Positions 1 to 21,939 of a DNA stretch of 27,500 bases are shown piece after piece (position 1 is the stretch's first letter; each line of letters starts with the position of its first letter). The notes beneath the pieces were generated by a model. The model worked only from the letters and a program-made list of their open reading frames with translations. It was not told where the DNA came from and did no database searches. Position numbers and translations under genes: made by a program. Location of the stretch: contig ADNK01002499.1 in NCBI GenBank assembly GCA_000320545.1, forward strand, positions 17,501 to 45,000, given 5' to 3'. Origin of the DNA: Bigelowiella natans CCMP2755. Its lineage: Eukaryota; Cercozoa; Chlorarachniophyceae.

Positions 1-240
1 GAGGAAGAACGAGATGATATTACCGGCGAGTAAGCATAAGCAACATGACGCACAACCCAACGCCACAAGATGTAATAAAACTGGAAAATTCCAACGTAAG
101 CAGCGAAGCAATGCCTGTATGTACACTGCAGAGATTTCCCACTCCCCCACACTACTCTCGTCCTTGCAATGTCGGAGATTAATACAATGTGGGATGCATG
201 TAATGAATTCTTTATTGACATACTGCATTTTTCATCACGC

Positions 241-679
241 AGAAATCGAGATGAAAGCGAAGTTCGTCCATGTAGACGTTACAGAGCCATCAATTTTCCA
301 TCCATTGAGAAGGTTGTAGTGACGTATACCGTTATTTCTACACTGTGGTAGCGTAGTAAGGATGGATGATGGTGATTTAGCGGTAGAACGATAGTTAGGG
401 AAATTTAAAAAAAAACACCCTGCTCTCACCTCCATCAAAGGAAATCACGGAAATAGCGTCCACAGTTTGAATTATATCACAATTATCTCAAAGATTTAAA
501 TCTTTCCAATTTCAATTTTAATTAAGTACTCCATTTTATACTGATGAAGGCAAGTGAGGCAGGACGGTTGTTGCACATTAGAAGCAATGATTTACGCTCT
601 TAAAGAGGTGGGTGAGGAGAAGGCTGCTGCGGATTTAAAATCAACTCTGAGGATATTCGTCGATGCGCTCCTCATACAG
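241..679 (+). other. Two candidate exons of an unidentified gene
   Basis: The first candidate exon (about 241-312) follows a good acceptor, a T-rich stretch ending in CAG at about 240, and ends before a GTTGTA donor. The second (about 580-679) lies between a GGCAG acceptor-like site and a GTAAAAAG donor. The second encodes a helical segment beginning GCCTLEAMIYALKEVG. Its spacing of leucines and the AL..(V/L)G pattern resemble the last two helices of a death domain, but at this length the match is weak. The phase between the two exons was not resolved, and any 5' end lies left of the window. The LINE remnant starts not far downstream, so the gene could be interrupted. This could equally be noncoding. 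The rest of 1-553 shows nothing I can assign. Confidence 0.25.
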
Positions 680-949
680 GTAAAAAGTAGTAGTAAGAAT
701 CGTCAAATGTTGAAATTTATCGACGCCAATGTCGTCAACCTCAAGATTTGTTCTTTTTTTCGAGGATGGTGGCATCATACTACTTTAAGAGAAATGCAAA
801 ACAAACACAAACGCCAACTCACAGGACACAAACACATGAATTTCAATGTTCATATGAGCAGAGTCGGAAGCCGCCTGTTTATGGAACGTTCACAGAGGAC
901 GAATGTCGGAAAATGTCTCACGCAATTCAGAGGAAGAAGTGCCCGTTTT

Positions 950-1591
950 AACACGAAACAATGCGCAGTAGTAAGTGCGACAAATAGTATCGACCAAGGC
1001 TTAATAAGTCGTTACGTTACGTGGGGATGCAAGGCTCTGCATAGAACTATAGCTAACAGTCATAGCAAAATTTACTCTGCTACGATGCGCTTGTGTGTCA
1101 AGCTGCTGCTAGCACAGCACACACGGTGTTCAACGTATGGGCCTCTTCGTGTGTGCAAATTCAGCGCATTGATGACAAGTGACCAGTCTTCATCACTATG
1201 TCATGTGAATGCAAACTGCGTACGTTTGTTTGCTGATCATGTTGGATGCGATGCACATGTGGACATGAGGCAGCAGCAGCTAGCATGATTTGCCATCAGC
1301 GATGGTGCACACACGTCACACTAGCACAAAATGTTGCTCTGGCTCGTGTGTCGCCATGGCCACATGCATGTGCGTGACGATGACAACAAGTGATGGCAGC
1401 ACCGCGAGCTGTTGCCAGCTTGATGATGTGCACCGCCATCATTGTCGATCACTGCAGTTGAAAGCTTTTTGTGCAGACAAAAAGACAATGGACTGATGAG
1501 TTGAAGCTGTGAGACTGAGAGACCAGGCTAGCAAGACATCACACACACATGGCACGCATGCTGTGGATGTGAGACGGATGTGATGAAATGT
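950..1591 (-). other. Probable 3' untranslated flank of the LINE remnant
   Basis: No convincing gene is present here. The open frames on the plus strand are compositional. The stretch is rich in short words such as GCTAGCA, GTGTGTC and CAGCAGC, unlike the gene-bearing DNA on either side. It directly follows the end of the retroelement frame on the minus strand. I infer that it is the element's 3' untranslated part or older fragments of the same kind. A T-rich run at about 749-757 (A-rich on the minus strand) could mark the element's 3' tail, but no target-site duplication was identified. Confidence 0.3.
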
Positions 1592-2740
1592 TCAAATTGT
1601 TTCAATGGTCATCCTGATGTGGCTGTGCAATGCAGCGGCCACAGCGCTCAAATTGTGTCTGTTTGTTTCCTTGGTCACACGGCGCATGCACGAAAATGCA
1701 TCCTGTTTTGGTCCAGCATGGCGCGCTTTGCGCGCAGCTTCTCGACTAGTTTTCTCCGCGGTTGTGAGACGCGTGGTCTCGTCATTGCGATCCATGATCA
1801 CTGTCAGTTGTTTGTTGATTCTGAGTCGCTGTGGTCCGCATTTCCTGCATTGCAGAATGTGGTCCATGTCTTGCAATGAATTGCACACATCGCACGTTGC
1901 TTCCAGTTTTGTGCGTTGTCCTCTGGACAGCATGAATGCACCAAGATTGCCAACACCACAGATGGCGCGCATCCATGATGTGGCAATGCTTGGCAGCTTC
2001 AATGTGATTCCTGTTGTCCGAGAGCCAGGCATGAAGTCAAGTTTTTTCAAATGCATGGCCTTGGTTCCCTCTTTGTTCCAATGAGTTTTGAAGTTGGATT
2101 CGGCGTTCCGCATGATTGTTTTGTTGTGTGCTTTCAGTTTCCTTTTCAGTGTCTCCTCAGTGGCACGTGTTGTGGGGTGTTCCGCTCCAAGCAATTTGGT
2201 CGCAATCAAACTGAGTCGGCGGTGCAAGGACACTCTGTTCCACGACCTAGTTGCATTGTGCCATTTGTGTTCCAGTGAGGATTCGATGTGGTGTCCGAAA
2301 GAGCTCCAATTGAGCACTTCTTCCTCCACCACATGTCCGTTGCCAGCAGCATCCTCCACCCACACATTGGTTCGCAACCACGTCTTGGTGCATTGAACCT
2401 GTGTGCGACAACGTGGTGGCAATGTTGCCGCTAACACATGGGGTGTGTCGTTGGATGTAGATCCTGGTAATCCCAGAACTCTTTTGAGTGTTTGGGATTC
2501 CATGGAATCTAGCTGCTTCACTTTGAGGTTTTTCTTGGACCTCCACATGGGCGCAACACAACATGTCTGCTCGTGGCTGTGAACCATGAGTTGTAAAACT
2601 TCAATCTCACATTGAATGGCATGCACATTCGGCAAATGGAATGATCGCGGTGCGGATCGTGGACTGTCACTACGAAGCGCAAATCGGCAAACGGACCAAT
2701 GCGGCTGCATGTGCACAATGATCATGTGATGATGCTGATG
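1592..2740 (-). mobile_element. Non-LTR retrotransposon (LINE), 5'-truncated C-terminal part
   Basis: A minus-strand open frame of about 380 codons (up to 410 if the preceding CA repeat is read) encodes the region after the reverse transcriptase palm of a LINE polyprotein. A thumb-like segment (about residues 75-130 of the long frame) contains LDSMESQTLKRVLGLPGST, matching the usual 'Ld..q...lR.ilglp.stp' pattern. Near the C-terminus is a C2HC knuckle of the CxxC...H....C type (CDVCNSLQDMDHILQC), typical of the end of LINE ORF2. The catalytic YxDD box, fingers/palm and endonuclease are absent, so this is a dead 5'-truncated copy. The coding frame is intact for over 1 kb, suggesting a fairly recent insertion. 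The clade cannot be assigned from this part. The break coincides with the (CA)n tract at 2772-2827. Confidence 0.75.
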
Positions 2741-2770
2741 CTGATGCACGGTAACTTTGCAATTCAAGAT

Positions 2771-2771
<1 letters not shown>

Positions 2772-2803
<32 letters not shown>

Positions 2804-2827
2804 CACACACACACACACATGCACACA
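2772..2827. repeat. (CA)n microsatellite at LINE truncation point
   Basis: About 24 CA units interrupted twice by ATG. It adjoins the 5' truncated end of the LINE remnant. Read on the minus strand it gives the artefactual VCVCVC start of the long frame. The remaining 160 bases up to 2986 show no gene and contain the 3' flank of the next minus-strand gene. Confidence 0.9.
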
Positions 2828-2986
2828 GACAAACTACAAAAACAAACCAGCATTTTCGCAAAACTGATCTGGATATCAGATATCACAACTGTCGCATTCT
2901 CCCGAATTTGAGCTGTGCTTCGAACTCAAACTGCACCTCATCCTTGCATTCGTTTCGGTGCTAAGATGGGTTAAATCCTTTGGCAT

Positions 2987-5367
2987 TCATTGAGTGCTGA
3001 GTTTTCCCTTGTTTTTGTATTTCTCGTAGAGCTGCTTCCTCTTCATAGTTCTTTGTACGAAATCGTGCATGAGAGGTTTCAGGAGGGAAGCAGCTGCCCT
3101 AATCTTTTCCCTTTCGCCGCGAAGTTCATCGAGTTTCATGTCATACATTTTCTTGAGACTAGCCTCGACAAATTTTTCATCCATCGCTCTAACAAAGTCT
3201 CGGCGGAACACATGCCTAAGAATGCGAAGAAAACGGTTGTGATTCTCTGAAAAAGAACTCTCAAAACTTGGTGACAGACCCTTTCAATGACCCATCTCTG
3301 CCTTTCGCAACATCCTCCCAAACTGGAAGAACGATCATATTCGCTTCCTCTGTGTCCTTAGTCTTCATAACTCTGAACAATGATCGCAGCGAAGAGAACT
3401 TAAAGTTGAAATCACAAAACAATAATTCGGTACAGAAACAGTACCTTGTAAAATCCAAAATGTTTTTCAACTCAGCCTTCACTGCTTCCAGGACAACCGG
3501 ATATCTTTGGAAAAGAAGACGGAACTCAACGGCAATGCAAACATCAGTGATTTTATTTAGAATCGAACCGTTCCTTTGTGACCCTATTTCGTTCAGCGTA
3601 GTGGTCGAATAAGATTCCAAGCATCTACAAGAGAACACAGTCAATATCATTGCAACATGGTGTGCAGGCCTCTTTTCCTTACAAAGCGAGCATCTTGCTG
3701 CGCAGTTTTGGACTCCTCTTTAACGAGCTGCTCGACAAGCTTCCTTTCTTCCTTAATGGCAGCCAATGCTCTATCACAGTAATGCCTCCCTTTGAGCAAG
3801 TTCTCCTGCAACCTATACGTCAAAGATATCAGTCATCGTCTATAGATTAAACCTGGTGTCTCCTTTCAAGAAATAAGTGAGTATGGAATTACTTTTTCTG
3901 GCTTTCACGAAAGTCTTTGACTTGGCCATGCAAACGCGAGTTGAGGTTCTTAAACTGTTCCCTCTGGTTCACAAGACTGTCCTTTAATTTGCAAAGTCTG
4001 TACCACACGCAACAACGATGATCAAACGTTCGATCAAGAGACGATGAATTGCAGGGTTGGCGGTAACCTGGATCTATCATGAGTAAGCTTGTCGATATAC
4101 CAAGTGAATCGTCTAGTCTCAAGCTCAAGCGATTCAGTAATCTCCCACAAACCTTGAATTGACACACTGATTCTCCTGCGATATTTCCAAATCCATTGTT
4201 CAGCAACACACCATACGATCGGGGCTGCATGTTTACATCTGACCAATTTGTGTAGTAATCGTAGGAAAGCCACAGTGCAAGTCCAGACACGATGATGAAA
4301 ACGATGGAGAATAGGTAGTCGTATGCGGGCTGGAAAGAAGAACATCACACACATGTCCTATCACTCATCCAGAACTCTAGATTGAGTTAAAAAACACTTA
4401 GAAAGTACTACCTGATCATTTTCGGAACCCATTATGACGAATGCGAGGCTAACCAAGAAAGCAATCAGCAAAATCCATCTCCAGTATGACCACTCCCAAG
4501 GAGGGGTACAGGCCTGTGTGATGCAGTCTTTCACATCTGGGATTGTTCCAGCTTTCTCAACAAGTTGCTTGTTTGCCGCCTGCTTCTCATACTCGCCCTA
4601 AGAAATTTATTTGGAAAAATGAGATATTATTTCTGAAAGAATAGGTCGAATAGAATTACATACATCCCAATTTGGCTCGGTTGTAAAATCCTTCTCCTCG
4701 TCCTTGACTTTCTCCATGTTACCCTGTTCTTTGATCTTGATTGAATCTACTTCCACTATGGCCGACTGAAAACAATCAAAACGCTTCAGAATTGGAAATA
4801 TTGGGAATGCTGGTCTGTCGAAATTAGATGTGTTGCGGTGGATTTTATTTTTCATTCCAGAATGGATTTAAAAGGTTCAATCGCTGCTGCTACAAGTTTA
4901 ACCACCGAGTTTCCTTGGCCTTCATCTTCGGGTATTGGCTGGAGAAGGGTTTGCTTCGTATCGGTGGTATAGTCAGTATCATCATCATCTTCAACTTTCA
5001 GCAAACTATCGAGGCGCAGCTTGCTCATGAAGTTCATAGGATCCCAGTCATCTTTAAACTCGTCGGCATTGTGCGAAATTTCCCGTGAAGGTAGCTGCAA
5101 TTGACTCTCCTCCTTCTTTTCTTCGATATGGTTATCCATCTTCGGTGGTGCTCCCATCTCCACATCCTCGTTCTACACCAGACGATACACACAGATTTTC
5201 GTTGTCATTTACTACTTTCATTTGCCAATAAAGCGCAAAATGGTGAAAAGGGCAACAAAAGTTTCAAGATTCTAAGCTTGTATCACTTACACTTACAATA
5301 ATATTTCTTGATCGTACCTCTACCATGATCTCTCTAGGTTTCCCACCAACTGAAGTGACGATGGATC
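2987..5367 (-). CDS. Membrane hairpin plus coiled-coil protein, family unknown
   Basis: Reconstructed from about 12 exons: about 5318-5367 (possible start ATG at 5326-5324), 4894-5172, 4664-4765, 4412-4597, 4244-4329, 4068-4175, 3893-3997, 3683-3812, 3569-3624, 3445-3504, about 3280-3372 and 2987-3246. Most junctions agree in phase; the junction before the last exon is unresolved. The product is about 450 residues. It has an acidic N-terminal third with a DDDDTD run, then two hydrophobic helices, WRWILLIAFLVSLAFVIM and LFSIVFIIVSGLALWL, separated by about a dozen polar residues. A long charged, predicted coiled-coil region follows, and then a basic C-terminus ending KNKGKLSTQ. No signal peptide is seen. 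The hairpin suggests an integral membrane protein with both long ends on one side. I do not recognise the family. A strong acceptor at 5368 means an upstream exon, at least untranslated, probably exists. It diverges from the EF-hand gene at 5889. Confidence 0.65.
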
Positions 5368-5888
5368 CTGAAAAAGGAATGCCTCGTTTTGAATGGTGAA
5401 CCAAATGACTACATCCCAACTTCTTCCCCTAACCTAAGTCTAATACTTTCATTGCGCACTTTTCCTCCAACCCCCTCTCCCACCTCGTATTAATCCCGCT
5501 CAAAAGTTTACGTACTTGTTCAACTAAAGGATTTTCCACCCACAACTGATGAAGAAGCTTGGGGAGGAGGACTAGAGTGTGCTTAATGAAGTGCTTTTAT
5601 GGGATTTCTGGGGAAAACAACACATGATCCTTTGCGTTTCGACAAAAACGGACTGTGTTTGATGACATATCTGTCACTAATTGTCGTCTGTTACATTAGG
5701 AGCGCGCGCGCGGACCGCGTTGCATAAATCCGATGTCGCATGGATAAATTGCCCTCGAAAAAGAGGAAAAGTTACAGCCCAAAACTAGAAGAGATCTTCC
5801 TCACCCCCCAACCACGCACAGAAAAGAAGGCTTTCTGATCCCTTCTACACTTGGACCACAAACGAAAGGAATCCAGCCATAGTATTTC
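5368..5888. promoter_or_regulatory. Shared upstream region of the divergent pair
   Basis: About 520 bases separate the two divergent membrane-protein genes. A GC-alternating run (GCGCGCGCG at about 5702-5710) and a following CG-rich stretch lie nearer the plus-strand gene. A 5' untranslated exon of the minus-strand gene probably also lies here, because its first recognised exon follows a strong acceptor (CTTTTTCAG on the minus strand). No TATA box was identified with confidence. The promoter role is inferred from position only. Confidence 0.4.
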
Positions 5889-6971
5889 ATGGGGGACGAG
5901 AAGAGCAACGATCAGGCTGGCAATGCTGCTAAGGAGCGATGGGAGAAGTGGATGGAGGAGAACAAGCAGCCAGTACAATATTAATCTTGAAGATCGCTCA
6001 ATCTCTCTTCTGATTTATTTCAATGTTTTAAATAGACATGTTCAAATGGCTACTTATTCGACTGTCTTGGACACGATATCCATGTAACTGAAGTTCTTCC
6101 AATGACTCTGTTCCTGATTTCCGCAATCATGTAAGTTGCTATTCTGTCCTCTTCCGTACAAGGCCCGCACGCTCACACGTTTTCCCGATTAGGTTTCTAC
6201 TTCTGGTGTCAAACGCAGCAGACATAAAATCTGTCATTTTCGCTGGGATGGCCATGGGATCTTCCGGAGTTGCATTGAGTATAGCCCCGTTGCATACATT
6301 TAAAAATACAGTCTTTTCACGTTTTGCTTTCATTTAGTTGCTTTCTGGAACTATGCTGATATCATCAAGCCCCGAGTACAAGCTGATTTACTAGAGGTGA
6401 CAACGATGGTGTTCTTTTCTAGCCAAAGTCTAACGCTAAATCATACGCAGGGTCTTGTTAAAGATTTTGGTGGCCAGCTCGACCAGCACAAGGAGAATAA
6501 TGATACTCTCAGCGAGGTGCGTGGGGACTAAATTGAAATAATGCACATTTCGGCTCAGGCTCATCACGGTTAACGATTAGGAAGTGAAAAAGTTGCAGGC
6601 TGATACGGATGATATAAAGAAAGAGAGCGAAAAACTTGGGAAGCAGCTTGGAATCTTAAACGATGCCGGAAACCAGATTGAAGGGGTTCGATGCTCTATT
6701 TCTACCCAGGTTGTGGATGGTAGTGATAAGTAACGTTTGTGTAGGTACTTGACGGATATGAGGCGTTTCTCAAGAGTAAAGAAAGGCTAGATGAGTTTCG
6801 TGCGAAGGAAATTGAAGTCCGGGTATGTTGTGACAGTTTCCTCCTCTCTCCCTCCCCACGCAGCTTCACCAACATTTTCAAAATAGGAAAGTTTACTTGG
6901 GTTGGAAGCTGATTTTCTTGTAAGCAATACAGTCAACCGAATCAAAAGGTGTGTTCATAAATACAAACAAT

Positions 6972-7056
<85 letters not shown>

Positions 7057-7664
7057 TATATATATGTAAATATAATATTGTTAATCCATGAATACCGTAA
7101 GGGATGTTATTACATAAATATTAGGGGGATGAAGGATTTATACTCGAACTACGTTGACATTGATGAAGACACTGGAATGGAAAAGAAGTACATCAGCTTC
7201 AAGAAGGATGCAGATGGCAAATTCGAAAATAAATGTAAATACAACAATCTTCTCGTATCATGCAAACAGCCACATAATCAGTGCTTTGGATGTTGTTTGC
7301 AGTGGCGTCTGAATTCCTACAACGAATCGACTCTGAGCTATCTGATTCTCCGGAGGTTTTAGACGAGCTCAAATCCAAAATGGATTCGTAAGTTTCAACC
7401 ATCTCGAGATTTTGTATATCTATTGACATTGTCTCACATACATTCACAGCATTGATGCCGATGGAGATGGCAAGCTAACAACTTGGGAATTTATGCTTGA
7501 AGTCGACAAAGCAGTTGGTAAAAAAAAATGAGTCGTTGCCGCTTTATTTATTTTTACACCTCATTGTTTGCCGTGATTGCTCAGACAAGTGGGCAGACTC
7601 AGAGCGAGTAAAGCAGCTGAAGAAGAAGATGGAAGAAATGTCAGCAGAGGAGAAGAAGTCGTAA
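5889..7664 (+). CDS. EF-hand membrane hairpin coiled-coil protein, family unknown
   Basis: Twelve exons join in phase: 5889-5972, 6036-6130, 6193-6278, 6338-6396, 6451-6516, 6581-6685, 6745-6822, 6898-6948, 7125-7234, 7303-7387, 7450-7517 and 7585-7664, giving about 320 residues. The start MGDEKSNDQAGN is the first in-frame ATG. Residues about 50-95 form two hydrophobic helices (TLFLISAIMFLLLVSNAA and IFAGMAMGSSGVALIAF) joined by a short loop. A coiled coil of about 120 residues follows. Near the C-terminus is a canonical calcium-binding EF-hand loop, DADGDGKLTTWE, with D1, D3, D5, K7, T9 and E12. A less regular acidic stretch (VDIDEDTG) precedes it. The end is lysine-rich. Its hairpin plus coiled-coil architecture parallels the divergent neighbour at 2987-5367. 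A calcium-responsive membrane role is inferred; I recognise no named family. The AATAAA at 7830 fits its 3' end. Confidence 0.75.
6972..7065. repeat. Compound (CA)n(TA)n microsatellite in intron
   Basis: Alternating purine-pyrimidine tract, CA then TA units twice over, inside intron 8 of the EF-hand gene. It makes that intron (6949-7124) about 175 bp, two to three times longer than its neighbours. Confidence 0.9.
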
Positions 7665-8297
7665 AATCGAATATCTATTTAAAGCTACGCCGTAGAGGAG
7701 ATAATAATTCACATCTAATTTATAAGTTCAATTTTATCAACTAGCTTGAGTACGTTTCAGAAATTCACGCCGTGTGCGATTCTTTGTAGTACCATTTGGA
7801 TGTATGCGGTCTAGCTGTGCCCGCACATAAATAAACGTGTTTAGGTGTGTCAGTTCCTACATGTTGCGATGTACGCGTCATCACCATGCTCTTCTAGTAC
7901 TAGAGTAGTGCAATGTACGGGGAAGCTACGAATGCAGCTTTTTGTACCGCCGCGGTGATACGAGTGCTATAATGCTTTGTGCGCAATGATCTAGTGATCG
8001 GAAGACGCATACGCTATGTTGTGGCATTGTGGTCGCTTTAAGTGAAACATCAACTTCAGTGTGATATTGTACGCATACAATCAGTGCTCGGTAAGCAAAG
8101 CACATGATCTAAGGATAATTACGATTTAATCAATTCATTACATCCGTCTCATAATTACGAATGTAAGCATCATACCGCCACCAATATTTGTATTATTTCA
8201 CAAGCAAACGAGAACGCTTGATCACCGGTGAAATGGGCATATATGCTCGTGCAGGTATAAATCTATGACACGGACGCGCATGCTGCATTTGTTATAC
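7665..8297. other. Intergenic region between converging genes
   Basis: This holds the 3' ends of the EF-hand gene (plus) and the Pol III subunit gene (minus). AATAAA at 7830-7835 is the likely polyadenylation signal of the former. The remaining stretch has no convincing open frame, no tRNA-like B box and no obvious repeat. Confidence 0.5.
7830..7835 (+). terminator. AATAAA polyadenylation signal
   Basis: AATAAA about 165 bases after the TAA stop of the EF-hand gene, the only good match in its 3' flank. Confidence 0.5.
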
Positions 8298-19629
<11,332 letters not shown>

Positions 19630-20307
19630 TTATCGATTCGACAGGAAAGCAGTGAAGAACTTCCGTAGAGAGCTTACAGTTGTTGTACTGGAATCTCTGA
19701 AAATTACAGAGTGTGAAGCTGGGTTGACGATTCGTGGCTGCACTCCATCATTATTTTTTGCAGCGATCTGTCTTGCGCATATCAGAACTTTCGTGAAATT
19801 TCTGATGGTAAAACTTCGTTCAAGATACGAAGAGTATTTCTTCACTTGTGCATTAAAAGGAATCACATATATCCGCAGATTAGCACTCTCATTATCGAAA
19901 AATTAGCAAAGAAAACAGAACTAAACAGCAAGAACATGCAACAGAAAATTAGTTTAATTTTTTTTTCACAGATTCATCTGATGAACTTACAAGCTGTCAA
20001 AAAGCAATGTCAGGGCATATTTTCGCGGATTTTACGACTTTTTGAATGACGTCACGGTGAGAAAACAGGGCTATGTTCTCCAGGCGAACTGATAAATTCC
20101 ATGTCTCTAAAGAAAAATGTAAAGGTTTTGCCCTCGATTTATTTTCTTACGGCATTTGCGGAGTGGAATAAAGCCGTGCGAGGTTGTAGTAGCATATACC
20201 CCTTCGATTTATAAATGCGACAATGCAATCACGAGGTCGTAACATAGAAATTGAATAAAATAATTCTGGTCATATCTTACATACCCCCACCCTACCCAGT
20301 TCGAAGA
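19630..20307. promoter_or_regulatory. Divergent promoter region POLR3A / SSR1
   Basis: The Pol III subunit gene and the TRAP-alpha gene diverge from this 680-base region. It contains a perfect 8-bp CRE-type palindrome, TGACGTCA, at 20047-20054, the site bound by bZIP factors of the CREB/ATF type. No coding exon is convincing here. A short minus-strand frame ending at 19630 is out of phase with RPC1 and lies in its likely 5' untranslated region. Confidence 0.4.
20047..20054. promoter_or_regulatory. CRE-like palindrome TGACGTCA
   Basis: Exact 8-bp palindrome about 260 bases before the TRAP-alpha start and 420 before the RPC1 start. Two more copies (13471-13478 and 16729-16736) are intronic, so binding here is only a positional inference. 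Confidence 0.3.
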
Positions 20308-21675
20308 ATGCGGCTAAACGTAGCTTTAAAAGCTGGATTATGTGTTTTCTTGTTGGCTGGACTGGCGAGTGTTCATGCTGAAGAGGATACCGATGACGTA
20401 GAGGTCTGAGACAATAAAAATAATCATTCGGATTGCTGTTGCGCATTGCGTGGTTGCCTGCATGTACATTATCATCAGACCTTATTAATGGTATTCTTCA
20501 CTGCTTGGCGGACGCAATATTCTAGGTTTTCGACGTGGATGAGATTGTTGACGAGGATGATGACTACGAAGTTGGCCCTTCACAGGACATTGAGACCGCG
20601 TTCATGTTTGCTGACTACCCCAACAAAAGTAATCTTCCGAGTAACATCAGACGGAATTATGTTGAGAGTCGAAAAACTGGCATGTCACTTCAATTCTATC
20701 AAATGTTGTCGAACACATGCTTTGCCGATGAACTTTGTTGCGCTCGAACATTCAGCTGTTCACAACTTGCAATTCGTACGTATTTATTAATATGTCACGT
20801 TTGTGCTATTATTATGAGCCTCTTGATAATCTGTCGCATTAAACATTAGAGTTGGAGCTCGGAGAGATCATCAAAGTATTATTCCTTTTCAACAACAAGG
20901 GTGACATTGGATTCAACGTCACGCACATCTTCGCTAGTCTTCGATCGCCCTACGACTACAACTACCACATCCAAAACGTACTTTTCTTTACTGTATCACT
21001 TGGAACACCTCAAAACTCATCATTCAATTTAATTTCCTAGTTCTCGGCAATGCCAATTGGTACCCTAGTGCCTCCAGGTGCTCAGGCTTCATTTGAGTAC
21101 CTCTTCAAACCGGATCCTTCCCTCGAACCCACTGAGTTCTGGCTGACCACCGAAGTTGTTTACAACAGCTCGGTACAGTACACCCCCTCGATCATTTTTG
21201 AGATTCGCCTCTAAGTACCCCGAATATGTATCAGGAGGACCGCACCTATAAATCTGCTGTATTCAATGGGACTGTTGAGCTTGTGGAGAAAAATGCTGAA
21301 GTAGATGTTAGAAAGTAAGAATCTCGACTTTGCAAAGCGCTCGTTTGGCAATTTATTTCTGTTTTCGTATTAGGTTCATCACATACCTTGTAATTATCGC
21401 TGGAATGGGATATGGAGGCTACTCTATGTTCAAAGGGAAAAAGACAAAGGTTTCGTTTTGATTTTGAAATTCCAGCGCAGAAAATTAATCATGGATTTGA
21501 TCTATTGCCTTTTCAGAAATCTGGCGACAAGAAAAAGGCTGGAGCTGCTAAAGCTGTTGAGATTGAAGAAGAAAAAGTTGAACTCCGCAAGCAATCACGA
21601 GGTCAAGATGGTAATGTCATCAACAGAGCTGTGAGAAGGAAAAAATCCAGCAAGAAGAAGGGAAGAAAGAATTGA
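20308..21675 (+). CDS. SSR1: Translocon-associated protein subunit alpha (TRAP-alpha)
   Basis: ER membrane protein that associates with the Sec61 translocon and helps nascent chains enter the ER. Seven exons join in phase: 20308-20403, 20526-20628, 20850-20977, 21041-21172, 21235-21314, 21374-21449 and 21517-21675, giving about 257 residues. The start MRLNVALKAGLCVFLLAGLASVHA is a signal peptide, probably cleaved near HA|EED. An acidic lumenal stretch (DEIVDEDDDYE) follows. The conserved TRAP-alpha core includes VLFLFNNKGDIGFNV, RSPYDYNYHIQN and VPPGAQASFEYLF, followed by FNGTVELVE. A single transmembrane helix (FITYLVIIAGMGYGGYSMF) leads to a basic cytosolic tail ending KKSSKKKGRKN. NVT, NSS and NGT are possible N-glycosylation sites. 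The order signal peptide, acidic region, lumenal domain, helix, basic tail is that of the family, and the length is slightly below the human protein. Confidence 0.9.
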
Positions 21676-21918
21676 AATAGTTCAGGATTGATCCTGCGGT
21701 AGATTAAAAGATAGTATCAGATCTAAAATATGAAAGATGGGTATTGAAAACTCAATGTTTACATGTAACACATACAGAGAGTATTGCAATTGTACACTTG
21801 TACCTAAAAGAGTTTGCATGACACAAATGTTTTACAAATTACATGCAACATCGATTCGATCGATTCTTTACATTCATTCTTGTGTGGCCATTTGTTTTGA
21901 CTGTCATTGACCACAAAC

Positions 21919-21924
21919 AATAAA
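21919..21924 (+). terminator. AATAAA polyadenylation signal
   Basis: AATAAA about 245 bases after the TRAP-alpha stop codon, followed by a T-rich stretch. It is the best poly(A) signal in the 3' flank. Confidence 0.45.
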
Positions 21925-21939
21925 AATAGTCTTGTATTT

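Noticed and set aside
554-1288. 244-codon plus-strand frame as one protein
   Set aside because: Only the first 40 or so codons look protein-like and they end at a good donor. The rest has the composition of the repeat-derived flank.
3889-4290. Single continuous 133-codon frame in the minus-strand hairpin gene
   Set aside because: It reads through two small introns. Splicing at 4244/4175 and 4068/3997 is in phase and joins better coiled-coil sequence.
6193-6350. SWEET-like sugar transporter fragment
   Set aside because: The similarity comes from an unspliced intron (6279-6337). The spliced protein has a different sequence after VAL.
7665-8297. Possible tRNA or other small RNA genes in the intergenic regions (also 24709-25246)
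   Set aside because: No B-box-like GGTTCGANNCC and no cloverleaf-like pairing was found by eye. A covariance-model scan would be decisive.
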